Of a stretch of DNA of 64,000 bases, positions 12,031-24,317 are shown in pieces. The notes beneath the pieces are model-generated. The model had not been told where the DNA came from, searched no databases, and worked only from the letters and a program-made list of their open reading frames with translations. This DNA is from Synaphobranchus kaupii (lineage: Eukaryota; Chordata; Actinopteri; Anguilliformes; Synaphobranchidae). The position numbers and the translations under genes are program-made. The stretch spans positions 64,631,626 through 64,695,625 of the forward strand of contig CM056379.1 in NCBI GenBank assembly GCA_029718625.1, in the 5' to 3' direction. The stretch's first letter is position 1. Each line of letters starts with the position of its first letter.

Positions 12031-13756
12031 CACTACATGTACAGAGTTGGCAGAGAGCTCATTTTAATCAGGACAGCTACACTTCTACAAATAAAAGAAA
12101 GACCCAGTGTGGAATTACCCTTTAAGATCCCTCCCCCTGGCCTTAAACTGCCTGGCTGTGCACAGATGCTCCCCCTGGACCCCTTACAGTAACCCCCTGC
12201 AATTTCAGTTACATTGTGGCAGAATACAGAATAGGACTGTTAACTCGTCTGGCTGGGGCTGTCCATTTTCCAGAGTCCCTACACTGAACCATAGACTGTA
12301 GAACATCTATGGACACAGTGACTGTGATGTCACTCATTGACTTTCTATGGGCTTGCGAAAAGTGTTCTTAAACTATGGAAGTGCAGTTTTGTGCTGCCAT
12401 ACTGTACAAAAACGGTTCCCTTATATGGGCCGGGTCCCGGTCGTACACTATGCTCGTGAGTGACTAGGAAGTGCCTCAAACTGTCATAGGTTGGTCTGCA
12501 AAATATTAAAATACTGTCCAAACAACACAATAACTTAACAAATCGGCACATGGGAAGACATTAGACCAGGAAAAAGCACCTATTGCGACTACATGTTCTT
12601 GTGGGAGAAATTTATTAGGTATTCACACCTATTGTTTTTGGACTGATTATTATTATTATTATCATTTTTCTTATATCTCAGGCCTGGAATGATCCCTGGT
12701 CCTCAAATTTTGCCCACATCCTTAACCACCAAGGTTACCTGGCCAAAACGAATGAGACTGATTCAGCTACAGGGGGTGCTATAATAAGCATTAAAATTCA
12801 AAGCCACTGCCACATTTCACTTACAGACTTGAAACCTGGTATATAGAAGAGGAGGTCCATCCTCCTCAAGAATTTGAAGGGGAAAAAAAAATATATAAAA
12901 AATTAGATAAAACAAAACTTCAACAAAATCAAAATTGCCAATGGTAAAAAAAAAAAATGTCAACAGCGCCCACTAGTGCAATGGAAAAATGTAGCAGGAG
13001 GCCACAGTTCTCGTCCTTCCTACAGCTTCATATGCACCCACTGAAATGTTACCTCGTACTGCGGCTTCTGCTATATTTTACATTGCAAAAATGACATATA
13101 GGGAGGACAACCTCCTTAATGTCGTCAGACCAATTAGCCTTAGGAATAAAGGATTGACATACTGTACATCCAATTAAACTACGGGAGGGGTTGATCAAGT
13201 GTCACGATGCGTGCAAGGACATCATGCTCAGTTGTAGAGTGTAAGATTTTGTGAAAGATACAGTTTGGCTAAAGAACGTATTTTTTCTGACACTACTATC
13301 TTAACATTAGGTAACATTATTTCATATTAGCTAGCAGACAGAGAAGCTTGTGATAAGATAGCTGTTTCAATTGTAGACTAAATTGAGGGTAGTAGGGCGA
13401 GAAGATGACGTCGTAGGCTAGGCTGATTGGATTGTAATCGAGAATAAAGATAAACGTCCAAGAGTCAGGCTGGCACCACCACTGGAGATTTTGTGAAGGG
13501 TCGTGAGAACCTGAAGACGTATGTGGCTTTACTGCACCAGGCCACTTATAAGCAACATTTCCACCTAAGGTGAGTTAACATTATAATTTAGAAATGGTTG
13601 AGTTTATATCTATATATAACAGTTACCTCCGTGGTCACTGCAATGCAAACATTCAGTCCCAGCTATGGGGGTATTATTGTCTGAAAAATATAAATAGGTA
13701 AGTAAATAGGATGAACCTTCCCATGAGATTCACATAAAATGAGATTCACAAATACC
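12031..13756. other. Non-coding spacer with an interspersed repeat end
   Basis: No gene was recognised. At 12288-12345 a stretch (CATAGACTGTA, then GTGACTGTGATGTCAC) resembles 61314-61365 (CATAGACTGTAT, then CCACTGTGACGTCACC), so both probably belong to one interspersed family. A-rich low-complexity sequence lies at 12868-12960. The remainder has no structure that I can name. Confidence 0.4.
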
Positions 13757-13892
13757 AGTTACATTTATTTGTGAATCACTTGCATTTATTTGTGAACCAG
13801 TTACATTTATTTGTGGATCAGTTGAATGTATTTGTGGATCAGTTGAATGTATTTGTGGATCAGTTGAATGTATTTGTGGATCAGTTGCATTT
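13757..13892 (+). repeat. 21-bp minisatellite
   Basis: About six copies of a 21-bp unit (AATGTATTTGTGGATCAGTTG is 21; core TATTTGTGGATCAGTTG). Because 21 is a multiple of three, both strands are open and give repetitive peptides (FVDQLNV on the plus strand) with no likelihood of being real protein. Confidence 0.9.
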
Positions 13893-15129
13893 ATCCTATT
13901 CGTTTGTGTATTTCTGTATTTTTGAGACAATAATACCGAGCCCTCCAGAGACAATGGGATCCATATTAATGACAAGTATGTATATAAGCAATACACTCGG
14001 TACAGACAGCAATGCAAATGAACCATAAGACACACACACAGGAGAGAGAGAACTGTATGTAGGTATAATCATGGTATAGGGACAGATTTTTACTGCAGGT
14101 AGTATGACAAGATAATGTACAAAACTGAGATAAATAACTCACAAATAAATATTTAAGATGACGAATGGGGTCATATAATTAATTTCACACCGTACTTAAT
14201 GCTAGATTGATTAACTGCATTTAAACAGCAAGTGGCATGTAACAGAAACTAGGCAGGGTAGTCATAGTTAGGAAAAATGATCCAATAAGCCTAATTAAAG
14301 TCGATGTGGGAGTTAATCTCATAAATAGTGGACCTGGTCCCAGATTAATCATAGCAATTAAATGAAACTTTCCTCAAAAAGCCACATCATTGTACAGATT
14401 CACTCATTCCATAAAACTGGAAGAAAGATCTGCCAGATTTCAAATTCCAGTTACATTGATTTAGTTGGCAGAAGTTACTTCAGACGAAGACACACAAGTG
14501 ACACATTTAGGAAATTATCTGTTATGGTGTAACAGACAAAATACAACATACAACAAATGTCAAGCAACATTTAAGGTGATCATTAAGGCCACAGCTGCAC
14601 AAAATGTGTATTAAAAAAAACGAACTGGGTAAATGTTTGTTCACTCTGAACTTCTGAAACCTGCATGCTTTATTTTTGTAGATTGTAGCCCAGCAATCAC
14701 CTCAGACAATTACAATCTGTCCCCACCTATCTGCATCGCAGATTGGGCAGAGCAGCACTGTCTTGTCTTTCATATATTTTTATGGAGAAATTGAACATCT
14801 ACACTTTCATCTATCCATTGTTACATCAGTTACCTTTTTCAAATCTATTTTGCTTGAAAAGCAGGGCACACGCAGTGCACCTTTCTTGATCGTCTTATGA
14901 AGGACTCGCACGTTGACAACTGAAGCAGGTTATTTGTCACCAGGCCCCAAATTAGAGAGCTCACAGACTCCTCGAGTGGGTTGTAGTTTGTCAGCTGACT
15001 AACGAGCTTTGAAAAGGTGCCAAAGTAACCGAAGCCCTGCAAACTCTTGCACAAAATGAAACTTTTACCAATAATACTGCTAACGAATCAAAGCGTCACT
15101 TCCTTCCTACCAGACAGAGCTCCCAAGTA
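13893..15129. other. Non-coding sequence, nothing recognised
   Basis: A short CA/GA-rich patch lies at 14030-14050. No element ends, long open frames with motifs, or RNA-like folds were recognised in the rest. Confidence 0.35.
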
Positions 15130-15668
15130 AACATGCCAGCCCATTTAACCCCTTCGCGGAGATTTCTAGTGATTAATCATTTTGCTCCTGCAGCCAAAAT
15201 ATTAGTGGAAATCACAAATCTGTGTTTTGACTTTATTGGTAGATGATTCGTGATGATTTCTGCCGAATACGGAGTTTCTAAGTGTCACTATTTTCCCGTA
15301 GGAAGTCCATTTAACAAGCTAACCCCCACCCAGTCTATACATACCCATGCGTGACATAGTGGACAATAGAGTCTATGTTTGAGTTAAATATATTTATTCA
15401 TCATATAAAATTTGAATTCCATCATAGAAACAAGATAAAACCAACAATAGCCTGATCGTATGCCAGAAAAGCCGTTAAAAGCCCTGCTCACTCAAATGCA
15501 AAATAAATATGTGAAAGTATTGTCTCATTCTACCATGTATTCTACTAGCAATATATGCTACTAAACATGAAATAAATATACAATCCTACCGTTGGTTTTA
15601 CACATCGAGATGTTCCTTTCAAAATACAGTGGTCATTTATTGTCTGGTACAATCGGTTTGAGAAATAT
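15130..15668 (+). repeat. Repeat X, left part of copy 1
   Basis: An uncharacterised interspersed repeat. Landmarks are TTTGCTCCTGCAGCCAAA, a TTTATTGGTAGATGATT stretch, TTTCTGCCGAATACGGAG and CACTATTTTCCCGTAG. The same order occurs at 30350-30840, in reverse at 34570-35020, and as a short piece at 46965-47105. After about 15668 this copy diverges and resumes only at about 18850. No coding capacity was seen. Confidence 0.8.
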
Positions 15669-16734
15669 ATGTCAGGTATATAGCCTTGAGATTACGGCCT
15701 CCGATAGAGAATGTATAATGTGATATGGCAAACTTGCTCATAGTCCATTCAATAGTGCTCGGTTATCAAGAGGCCTGCTCTGCTGACCTGATGGAGGATC
15801 TGCATTTCTCTCTGCCCCCTAGTCCACAGGCACAAAGGCAAGTAAGTCACGCTGAGGCACGGGCTTATCTATGATATAAATCTTAAAGTGGTCAGGGTGT
15901 TTTGTCTCCGTTTGAGGAGAAACACCAGAAAACAAAGATATTCACAGAATCCAGGGCCTAGGGTGGCCAGAGAATACCACATGGTCTAATTTTTCATTTT
16001 AAATGTTGAACGCAAATCTGTTACATTCAATTTAAATCATCAATTGGAAGTCTTAAGGTTGATGTAGGTAATGGTTGTTAGGCCTGCCAGTTTGTAATTT
16101 ACATTTTTGGCCCAACTCCAGGTTCAAACATAGGCCAGGGTGTTACCGCTGGTTCTCACATGGAGGAAATGTTTTGCCCAAATTGAAGATTACACAAACT
16201 GCACAGATTTAATGATTGTACTAAAATTATTCAACTTCTGTTGTTAAAAGCAGGAGCAAATGTCCCTTTCTGATGAAGGACTCACCTGCTAGAATGCCGA
16301 TGTTTTGACTCATTATAAAGAGGTTAAAACCTTGAATATTTAAAGAATAATTTCATGATGCTTAGCCCTGTTTTGAGCAACCTAACTTACCTCACATCAT
16401 CCAATCAGGGCTCAGGCCCCCCCAATGCGGGGGCAACAAGGTATTTATGGTGAAGCCGAAGGAGAAACCTTTGCTTTTTCTTACTGGGGTCTTTTTATTG
16501 TTTTGTTGGCGAACTAAGTTGGGGGCTGTGGAGCGGGAAAGTTCTGTGAAGGGAGCGCTGCAGAATTCCTGGAGTCTACAGACAGAGAGGTTTTTCTTTG
16601 GTTTGGTAAACTCATGATCGCTGAGTTTTATAGCTGGCATTTCCTTTATTCATCCTGTGCTGAAATTCAATTATTCTGGCAAGTTCTGGTTGATCTCTCT
16701 GTCTCTTTTCTGGTAATTTCAATTTAACATCGGG
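15669..16734. other. Non-coding sequence between parts of repeat X
   Basis: This stretch separates the two recognisable parts of repeat X copy 1 and is not found in the copies at 30-32 kb or 33-35 kb. No gene or element termini were identified. The minus-strand open frame at 16392-16640 has no known motif. Confidence 0.35.
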
Positions 16735-17981
16735 GGCCCTATCTTACACCCGGCGCAAGGTTCATTATAACGCCTAGCGCTCACGTCGTTTAAATACCAT
16801 GTATTCTTGCGCCCAATGCAAGTGAACTGGGCGTGTTGGTCTTTAGATGAGGAGTGGCCAGGCTTATTTTTGGAGTATTGCTATCTTGAGCCAGCAGAAA
16901 GCGCTTGCGCTAGAACCACCACAAACCTGGTCTAAAGTCATGTCGCAGTTGTTTACATGTTATTTTAACGACGCATGTAAGCGTCTACATAGGCGTGTGC
17001 ACAACGCGCGTACACCCTCCTGTCTGTTACACACAAGGCGAGCACAAGCATGACTAAAATATCAAGATTACAATGTGAAATATTATTATTGTGTAGGCTA
17101 TATCAAAAAATGCAAAATAATAAAAGGGTCCATAGGTCAAATACCACATACCTGTCCTTCAGCGAAGGGGAATGCCACATTAAATTGCTTTCAGCCCACT
17201 CCATCAACATCCAGGCGATGTGCGATGGTATGGGACAATGGTTATCCATTAAAAAGGAGCTGATAACACCCATATCAAGCCTAATGCGCGACTTGTCATT
17301 TACACCTAATGCGTGAATTGTCATTCAATGGTAAAATAAATGTCACAATGTTAACTGAATTCTAACCTTAGCTATTCTTCGTCCTGCATATTTTTTAAAT
17401 TACAGTGACAAGGTTTCCATACTCTCAGCTTAGTAAAACCCCGCTGATTTCACCTGTTATTCCATAACTGAACAAAAGATTTTAAAGAGAACTAAACGTC
17501 TAATTAGAAATGAAAACAAATTTGCAGCATGTTATACAATTAATTCACAATTAATTGTAATGCCATTATCTGCATGTGCGCTCTACAGGAGATATTTTGT
17601 AAAATAACAGCACTGTTGGGAATTACCGGGAACTCATAATGGTTAGTCCGAATAATATTGATCATAGGCTACTATTGATCCATATAGCCTATTCTTTGAT
17701 CGCACTAAACACGCAAGAGCATGTCTGTTTTGCCATCATATAAGCAATCCGCCAAAGTGGAAAAGCAGGCTTTTACAGGGAATGGGATATGACATTTTGA
17801 TTGGTTTATTGCATGTCACGCCCAAGACACACCTATAATTAATGAAGAGACTAGCTTCAGCCCATTTGCACGTTGCACTGTGCTTAGCGATCAAAAAACA
17901 TGCCGTCTAAATAGCAAAAGTGGACTTGGACGCCATGTGCTTAGACCAAGCGCTAAGATCGCCAAGATACAGCCCCTAGTT
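16735..17981. mobile_element. DNA transposon-like element with imperfect terminal repeats
   Basis: The left end reads GGGGCCCTATCTTACACCCG, and the right end, complemented, reads AGGGGCTGTATCTTGGCGAT, an imperfect terminal inverted repeat. Both ends are followed by GCGC/CGCTTGCGC-rich stretches typical of this common fish repeat type. The interior contains no transposase. Target duplications could not be identified with confidence, so the superfamily is left open. Confidence 0.5.
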
Positions 17982-18106
17982 TTAATGTCTTCCTTTTTGT
18001 AAATTATAAGCAGTGAGCCTACGTTCATTAATGAATGTACAATTCCAATTCATTACTCTAATTGACGATTTTTCTTTTAATAAAATTGTTTAATCTAAAG
18101 ACCTGG

Positions 18107-18795
18107 GCCCGTATTCACAAAACATTTTATCTTACCACTAAGAGTTCTCCCAAATAGCAGTAAAAGTTTCTAGCTAATAGTTTCCTCTTAAAACCTATTC
18201 ACAAAGCTGCTGAGACCAACTTTTACTAAGGAATGGGGAGAAATCTTAAGCTAAGAGAAAGGGCGGGGTTGACCTCGTTCCTATGGATGATGTCATGTTT
18301 CATGAACAAGCTTACTTACTATGCCCACAGTGATTGGCTGATAGGGGATGGGTCTTTGTCAGTGATTTCATCATAGAAATACTGTAGAAAGAGATATCAT
18401 GTTGCCATATTCAAATAAATATTTTAAAATAAAAATGTAGGCTAAGTGTCACTGATTAAACATGAAACCAAGAATAATATACTGACTAGTTAAGTATATG
18501 TTCAGCTAATTGTCAGCAGCCTCTTACATATCTGTATCTCGTAAACAATTAGCAGATATGCATATAAGCAGCCTTTTAATTATCTAGAATAACCATGGCT
18601 GATAATAAGAAGACGTGTGACGCTACATTGCACTGTAAACGAAAACGAAAACCAAACTTCTTGCCCAACTTCTGCATGAAAGGAAGGGCGTTATTAAAGG
18701 AAAATTTGGAGTTGGGATAACTTCAAAAACCAAAAAAGAAGCGTGGGAAAATATATGTTTGAATATGTGTGTATATGTGAATACGGGCCCAGATT
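18107..18795. mobile_element. PIF/Harbinger-like element, non-autonomous
   Basis: Terminal inverted repeats CTGGGCCCGTATTCAC at 18107 and GTGAATACGGGCCCAG ending at 18794 bound about 690 bp. The element carries a decayed ORF for a Myb/SANT-like DNA-binding protein, the second protein typical of PIF/Harbinger transposons. No DDE transposase is present. The insertion lies in the interval that interrupts repeat X. Confidence 0.65.
18595..18766 (+). pseudogene. Myb/SANT-like DNA-binding ORF (decayed)
   Basis: Starting at ATG 18595 the frame gives MADNKKTCDATLHCKRKRKP followed by NF, and the signature then moves to another frame: LAQLLHERKGVIKGKFGVGI and TSKTKKEAWENI. KRKRKPNF followed by a basic KxxxGKF..GIT..KK..AWE segment is typical of the Myb/SANT-like (trihelix) protein that helps the PIF/Harbinger transposase enter the nucleus and bind element ends. 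At least one frameshift lies at about 18660-18665, and the C-terminal part is missing. The ORF sits just inside the right terminal repeat. Assignment is by motif recall. Confidence 0.55.
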
Positions 18796-18849
18796 TAGAC
18801 TTTGTTTTGACTTGTTGGTTGATCCACCAGGTTACTGTTCGACTGACCT

Positions 18850-20045
18850 ATTAATGTAAAGATTTTCCTTGGAGTCATTATGAATAGGAACATAAATTTT
18901 TTTTTTAAACTACACCATCGCGGTGGTACAGCGGTAAAAAGCGCTGACTTTCAGTCGGTGCGGTTGTACTCCGAGGATCGGGGTTCACGCCCCGGTCCTG
19001 CCAGATCCGAGCATGGCCGGCGCCCTGTGGAAGCAACAATTGGCGGCTGCTTCCGGGTGGGGGGAGGGGCTCGGAGAGAATCGCTGCGCGCATAGCGGCC
19101 CTGGGCGGGCTGGAATCACGGTCAGGAGCTCGGAGGAGTTGCGCCCTGAAGAGGACGTGGCGCCCTCCCGTCCTACCGCCGGCTGACAGGGCTGTGTAGC
19201 AGTGATTCTCTAGCGGTTGCTACACGGGGGGAATTGAAATAGAATAGGGGTTCAATTGGCTACTAAATTGGGAGAAAATGGGAAAAAATCTGAAACAAAT
19301 TTTTTTTTTTTAAACTACAGAAAAATGCAAAAGTATACATACTGTAGAGTACAGGGAAAAGTCATGTTTTATTGAGGTACAAGAGTGAATGATTAGGCTA
19401 CATAGTTAGGTGTATGTAGCACTGTGATATAAATGTTTTTATCTTAAACTGTCAGAAGGAACGAATCTATATGCTTTATAATGGACAAAACTAATTTTAT
19501 TCATTTTATGACATGTTTTGCATAGGGGTTTTGGACCCATAAATATCTACTCCCTCTATACTGATGAAAATATAGTAAATGATGCAAAAGTGAGTTTTAT
19601 GAGCCAAAACTGTTGATTTGTAGTTAAATATATCATAATTCTTTTTTGTTTAGAGCAGTGCACAATTTAGCCATTTGGATAAATTTAGAGACACTAATGG
19701 ACAACAGGGTACACTGCCCATATCTTGCATCATAGACCTTTAGTAGTTCAGCACATCATCCTCAGATTTTGCACCCTTATTGACATGGAGTTTATGACCC
19801 AGAAAATGTATGTATTTACCTGTGTCACCTATGTAGCTCTCAGTATTTTGTTGCAAACTAAAGTTTCCAAAGTTTCTTTGCATTTGTGGCACTTTATTTT
19901 GACTTAAATTGTGAAAATAAACACATTTAAGCCATTTACCAAGTTTATGTGATGCTCACACCCGGAGTTATAAAGCCCTAAACAGAGCACCCCCTAAATA
20001 GATGAGAATTGACCAAATTTGCCATCTGCGCGAAGGTGTTAAAGA
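18850..20045 (+). repeat. Repeat X, right part of copy 1 (split by a SINE)
   Basis: From TTTTCCTTGGAGTCATTATG through CATACTGTAGAGTACAGGG to GCACCCCCTAAATAG and TTGCCATCTGCGC this matches 31450-32300 and, in reverse, 32735-33600. A SINE splits it at 18913-19296. No open frame in it is shared between copies, which argues against a protein. Confidence 0.8.
18894..19319 (+). mobile_element. tRNA-derived SINE with long target duplications
   Basis: The head reads CGCGGTGGTACAGCGGTAAA with an RNA polymerase III A box (TGGTACAGCGG) and a B box (GGTTCACGCCC at about 18981). The body is GC-rich and the tail ends AAATTGGGAGAAAATGGG. The flanks are identical duplications (AAA, 10-12 T, AAACTACA) at 18894-18914 and 19297-19319, a clear target-site duplication. 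The element sits inside repeat X. Confidence 0.85.
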
Positions 20046-20842
20046 CACTGTGCAATTGTAGCAGGTGTAGTGCAGCTAGTTGGCTAGTAAGCAAAGTGAC
20101 GTGAGTAAAGCGAAGGCCTTGTAGGAGGGTACCGTGACAACACTCTCTGCCCTTAACTAGGGGCGATTTTGCCTTTAGCTGACTGGTAACGCATTCGTCT
20201 ATGGAGCCTTTGGATGAGTGAGAGGTATGGGTTCTGATCTTACCTGGAGCAAGTGCTTCTCACTCGTTACACAATCAAAATCATGATTTTAAATGTACAA
20301 ATGACCAAATAAAACAATTTCCATGACATTAAGCCTATTTTATTCAGGTCAGGTTTTCTTTTGAAATGACCACTATAGGAGCATTTGGCATTGATCACTT
20401 GAAGACCATGTTCACTGCATAATTAACATTGCTTTGACATTTTTAAACCAATCAGTAGTCCATATTAATCTTCTTTATGAGCCACCCCACATGGTCACCA
20501 TGCAACTGAGCAGGGATGCCCTCTTCATAGAAGTCAATATGCATCATCTGTCAATCAATAGTTGCTGTGGAGGAACAAGAAATAAGATAATGAAGGGAGG
20601 GGGCGGGGTTTACTCGTGTGACATTTGGCAGGAGGGAATGGAAATGACAGCCCGGTATTCCTATTCCCTGAGTCCCAGCCACCAATAGCCATGTCTCAAT
20701 GACCTGATGTCAACATCCCAGAGCTGTTAATTAAAGACTATTCCACCTGCCAGGCCCCTCTGCCCACCTCATTTCTTCCCCTTTCAAAAATGGTTTTTCA
20801 CAAAAACACGGTTTGTAAGGTGTGCTACTTGAAAAACACATT
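20046..20842. other. Spacer with a possible degenerate tRNA-like head
   Basis: At 20175-20265 TAGCTGACTGG fits a polymerase III A box and GGTTCTGATCT about 55 bases later is a weak B box, so a worn SINE head is possible. The part 20580-20790 is complex non-repetitive sequence. No protein gene was seen. Confidence 0.35.
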
Positions 20843-21521
20843 TGGGTCATTCCGTGTCACTTCAACGCGATTTTTCACCCGACCCTCACAGATTGAAACG
20901 ATATTTGGTGAGATGGTTTGTCTATATGAGAAATCCCCAGAACTGAATTTTTTTGTAATTTGGCTCATTCATTTTTGTGGTACGGGTCAACAAACATTTA
21001 ACTAATTAGCATGACCTCCAAGCTTTAAATACTTGTATCTCCTAAAGTATAGCATCTACAAAGCCAAGTTTTACATCATTTTAAAGCTCTTTGAGCATGA
21101 AGCACAGAGAAAATGCGTAATGAATTGACTTTTGACCTTGAATTACGAAAATGGGTACACTTCAAATTTCATAATTGTTTTTCAAATGTTAGTTTATGAT
21201 GTAAGCAACAATCTTGGAAAATTTTGTGATGGGCGCTCTTAAAGTTTTGCAGTTTTGATTTTTTGAAGATAGCCTGTCCAGGAAAAAAAACATAAATACA
21301 TCATACTGCATATCTTACATACAATAAATACTTACATCATAAACTAACATTTTTTAAAAAATGATGAAATTTGAAGTGTGCCCATTTTCTTATTTCAAGG
21401 TCAAAGCTCATTTCATTACGCATTTTCTCTGCGCTTCGATAGGCAAATCATCGCACCAAATATCATTTCAATCTGTGAGGGTCAGGTGCAAAATCGCGTT
21501 GAAGTGACACGGAACGACCCA
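20843..21521. mobile_element. Foldback/MITE with long inverted termini
   Basis: The left arm begins TGGGTCATTCCGTGTCACTT and the right arm, complemented, begins TGGGTCGTTCCGTGTCACTT. Homology continues through CAACGCGATTTT, CCCTCACAGATTGAAA, and AAAATGCGTAATGAA, so the arms are roughly 200-350 bp around a short AT-rich centre. No coding sequence is present. Target duplications were not clear. Confidence 0.75.
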
Positions 21522-22126
21522 TTTGAAAAATAACATGTTTCCTATACTCAACCTTGAAGACCCTTGCGTCAAATAACAGTCATGCCATGACTTATAGTGG
21601 ATAGAACAACAGCACTGTCAATGAAATGTATGAGTCCCTCCCACTCTTTCTAATTTTAAGCGGTTGGGTTGCTACCGATTATTCCGTGATACAGTCAACC
21701 AAGTTTTGAATACGAAGGAGCTAACAAGTATCAAACCTGTATTGAAATTTTCAAATGTTTGATTATTTCATTCAACATTTTTTTATTTATCGCACCTGGA
21801 CACATTATAGATTAGATATTATTTTTATCTAGTAAAATCAAAATAATATCTAATCTAAGCAATTATACACAGGTAAGCCCTGTTAGTGTTTAATATAAGA
21901 ACTGCTCTGATCTCCCAGTAGGTGCCTGGAACACAGAGAGCAGTGACGTCATCACTGAACCAGAGAGAGAGAGAACCGGAGAAAGCAGCTGAAAAGCTTG
22001 GAGCGTTGGCCGAAAGGCTGATTGTTTTTTCCTCCCTGCTGAGGTAGCCTAAAACCAAGCAGAGAAAAAAGGGATTTATTCTGAAAGGTACTTTATTATG
22101 CATAAAAGAAATCTCCAATACCTACA
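21522..22126. other. Spacer containing an AT-rich perfect hairpin
   Basis: An 18-bp perfect inverted repeat (TAGATTAGATATTATTTT at 21808-21825, complement at 21840-21857) with a 14-nt loop is the only structure noticed. No gene is recognised; the minus-strand frame at 21855-22118 has no known motif. Confidence 0.5.
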
Positions 22127-22237
22127 GAATAAAGTGCAAATATTTTTTTAATAGCTTTTAGTTCCATGTTTCAAATATAGTGGAAACATTACACATTCAA
22201 TTCCAAATCAAAGCATTAACAAATTTGATCAAGTCTG
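22127..22237 (-). mobile_element. Solo subterminal fragment of the Tc1 family
   Basis: About 110 bp (GAATAAAGTGCAAAT onward to AAATTTGATCAAGTCTG) matches the transposase-distal untranslated region of the Tc1 copies at 26030-27572 and 36517-38130. Neither terminal repeat nor ORF is present here, so it is a truncated relic. Confidence 0.75.
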
Positions 22238-22476
22238 GGGGGGGCTACCAGGCCCATCATGACACCCCCACGATAGGGGGAGCTGGAAGCAGCCATTCAG
22301 CCCATTCTGAAAGTAGTTAGTTTCACTGCATACCATACAGTGGGCACAGTATAAGTTGCAATGAAGCTGGCTGTCTCCAATTCAGACCCAGTCAACCAGC
22401 ACAACCTTTTCCACCGGGATAGAGAGAGCCATTTTCGCTAGCATGCCCTCCCTATAGGCCACATATCGGTCTGTCT

Positions 22477-22710
22477 ACATTACATTACATTACAGGCATT
22501 TAGCAGATGCTCTTATCCAGAGCGACTTACACAACTTTTAGCATTTTTTAAATTTTTTACATATTATCCATTTATACAGCTAGATATATACTGAAGCGAT
22601 TCAGGTTAGGTACCTTGCTCAAGGGTACAACGGCAGTGTCCTAGCTGGGAATCGAACCTGCAACCTTTCGGTTACAAGGCCAGTTCCTTAACCGTTATAC
22701 TACACTGCCG
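22477..22710 (-). mobile_element. tRNA-derived SINE sharing its tail with the L2-type LINE
   Basis: On the minus strand the head is CGGCAGTGTAGTATAACGGT with an A box (TAGTATAACGG) and B box (GGTTCGATTCC). The 3' tail contains GTAAGTCGCTCTGGATAAGA, GCATCTGCTAAATGCCTG and TGTAATG repeats. The same tail, with small differences, is the 3' end of the nested LINE at 4727-4785, as expected if this SINE borrows that LINE's machinery. Confidence 0.9.
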
Positions 22711-23407
22711 CACCGCCATCTAGTGGTCAGTAACAATGCTACTCTGCCTGAGAAAGAAAGCGTGAGGACTAACATACTTTACGTACTGCTGACGGATGAG
22801 TAGATGGAACCAGCCAACTTGTCATTTCACACCTACCCATGTCTGAAACGGGGATTAGTCTCTGCGCATCCAAAGTCTCTGCGCATCTAAAGTTTATCAA
22901 TGAGTGATGCTGAGATGTGAGAGGTCATGCTATCAGATTGCAAAGGCACTGACCCCAGCTGTAGGTTACTGCCATGGTAAAGAGGAAAGCCGGTAGGAGG
23001 TACAGTCTCTGCTCCAGTAAGAATAACCACTATATAGTATGTGTATGTTGTGCAGTAACAACTGGACTTGGAGACAGACTAATCCCTGATCAGTAACACC
23101 GCTGTACACAAGCAGTAGTTGCTGACAGGGGCTTCTGTGCAGGCTGGTGTGAATGCCAGTCTCTGTCCAACTAGCCCTGGGCTGAACGAGAGCCTTGTGT
23201 TCACAGCCAGAGGGATGAATCCAACCCGTAAAAGCTACTCCCCTGCCAAAACAGACCTACTGTTGACCGCCGTACTTCCTGGAGGTGGATGCTTACAGAT
23301 CAGGATGACTTGCACAAGCCTGATGCTAATGTATCCTTTCACAGAGCTCCAGAAGGAGCCAATGTTGTTCCAAAGTGCCGCTTCCTGCTTTCATTGGGAA
23401 CCGCAGT
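22711..23407. other. Non-coding spacer
   Basis: No gene was recognised. The plus-strand open frame at 23119-23412 has no known motif and is not flanked by convincing splice sites. The stretch ends at the 71-bp minisatellite. Confidence 0.35.
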
Positions 23408-23853
23408 CATGAGTGGAGAGATATTAATACAGGAGTTATTAAGGGCCTTGGTATAGGAAGGAGGGTGGGCCAGAAGGACATGAGTGGAGAGATATTAATA
23501 CAGGAGTTTTTAAGTGCCTTGGTATAGCAAGGAGGGTGGGCCAGAAGGTCATGAGTGGAGAGATATTAATACAGGAGTTATTAAGTGCCTTGGTATAGGA
23601 AGGAGGGTGGACCAGAAGGACATGAGTGGAGAGATATTAATACAGGAGTTTTTAAGTGCCTTGGTATAGCAAGGAGGGTGGGCCAGAAGGTCATGAGTGG
23701 AGAGATATTAATACAGGAGTTATTAAGTGCCTTGGTATAGGAAGGAGGGTGGACCAGAAGGACATGAGTGGAGAGATATTAATACAGGAGTTATTAAGTG
23801 CCTTGGTATAGGAAGGAGGGTGGGCCAGAAGGTCATGAGTGGAGAGATATTAA
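23408..23853 (+). repeat. 71-bp minisatellite
   Basis: CATGAGTGGAGAG starts at 23408, 23479, 23550, 23621, 23692, 23763 and 23834, an exact 71-bp period. Units alternate between two versions (GAGTTATTAAG with TATAGGAAGG, and GAGTTTTTAAG with TATAGCAAGG), which suggests a dimeric 142-bp higher-order unit. The seventh unit is broken at TTAA by a transposon, and its remainder lies at 25716-25773. Confidence 0.95.
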
Positions 23854-24317
23854 AGGGTAAGTTCGCTATTTTGGACCTTGGACCCTATTTGCGGTCCGTC
23901 TTCCATGAACCTGACCCATGAAGTCCATTTTTTCGCTGATCGGTCCAGTATTGAGTTCGGTACAGATTTCCTGTAGGCTCTCACTGGGCTACAATGGAAG
24001 TGAACGGGGCAATCAGAAATGTTCGATAAATGTGCTTTCATGTACAATAAATGAGACGGGAAGCTCAGGGTGTATTGTTACCGGTCTCAGTATGCTCTCC
24101 TGTGAAATGTATCTCAATCCGAACATTTTTACGTGCTTGGCATGGCTTGGAAGTAAGCATTTCTCTGTTGCTTGTTTTCGCTGCTCCCGCGGAGTACTAT
24201 GTGTCGGGGGTAGGGGAGCGGGAAGGTGTGCCGGCCGTTTACGAAACTATCTAGCTGAGCAGTCTGCGTTTGTTTACCTGCAGCAACGTAGGCTACAATT
24301 TCCACAAAAAAACTTGG

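Noticed and set aside
23119..23412. 97-codon plus-strand frame before the 71-bp repeat
   Set aside because: No recognisable motif and no exon boundaries; not enough to call a gene.
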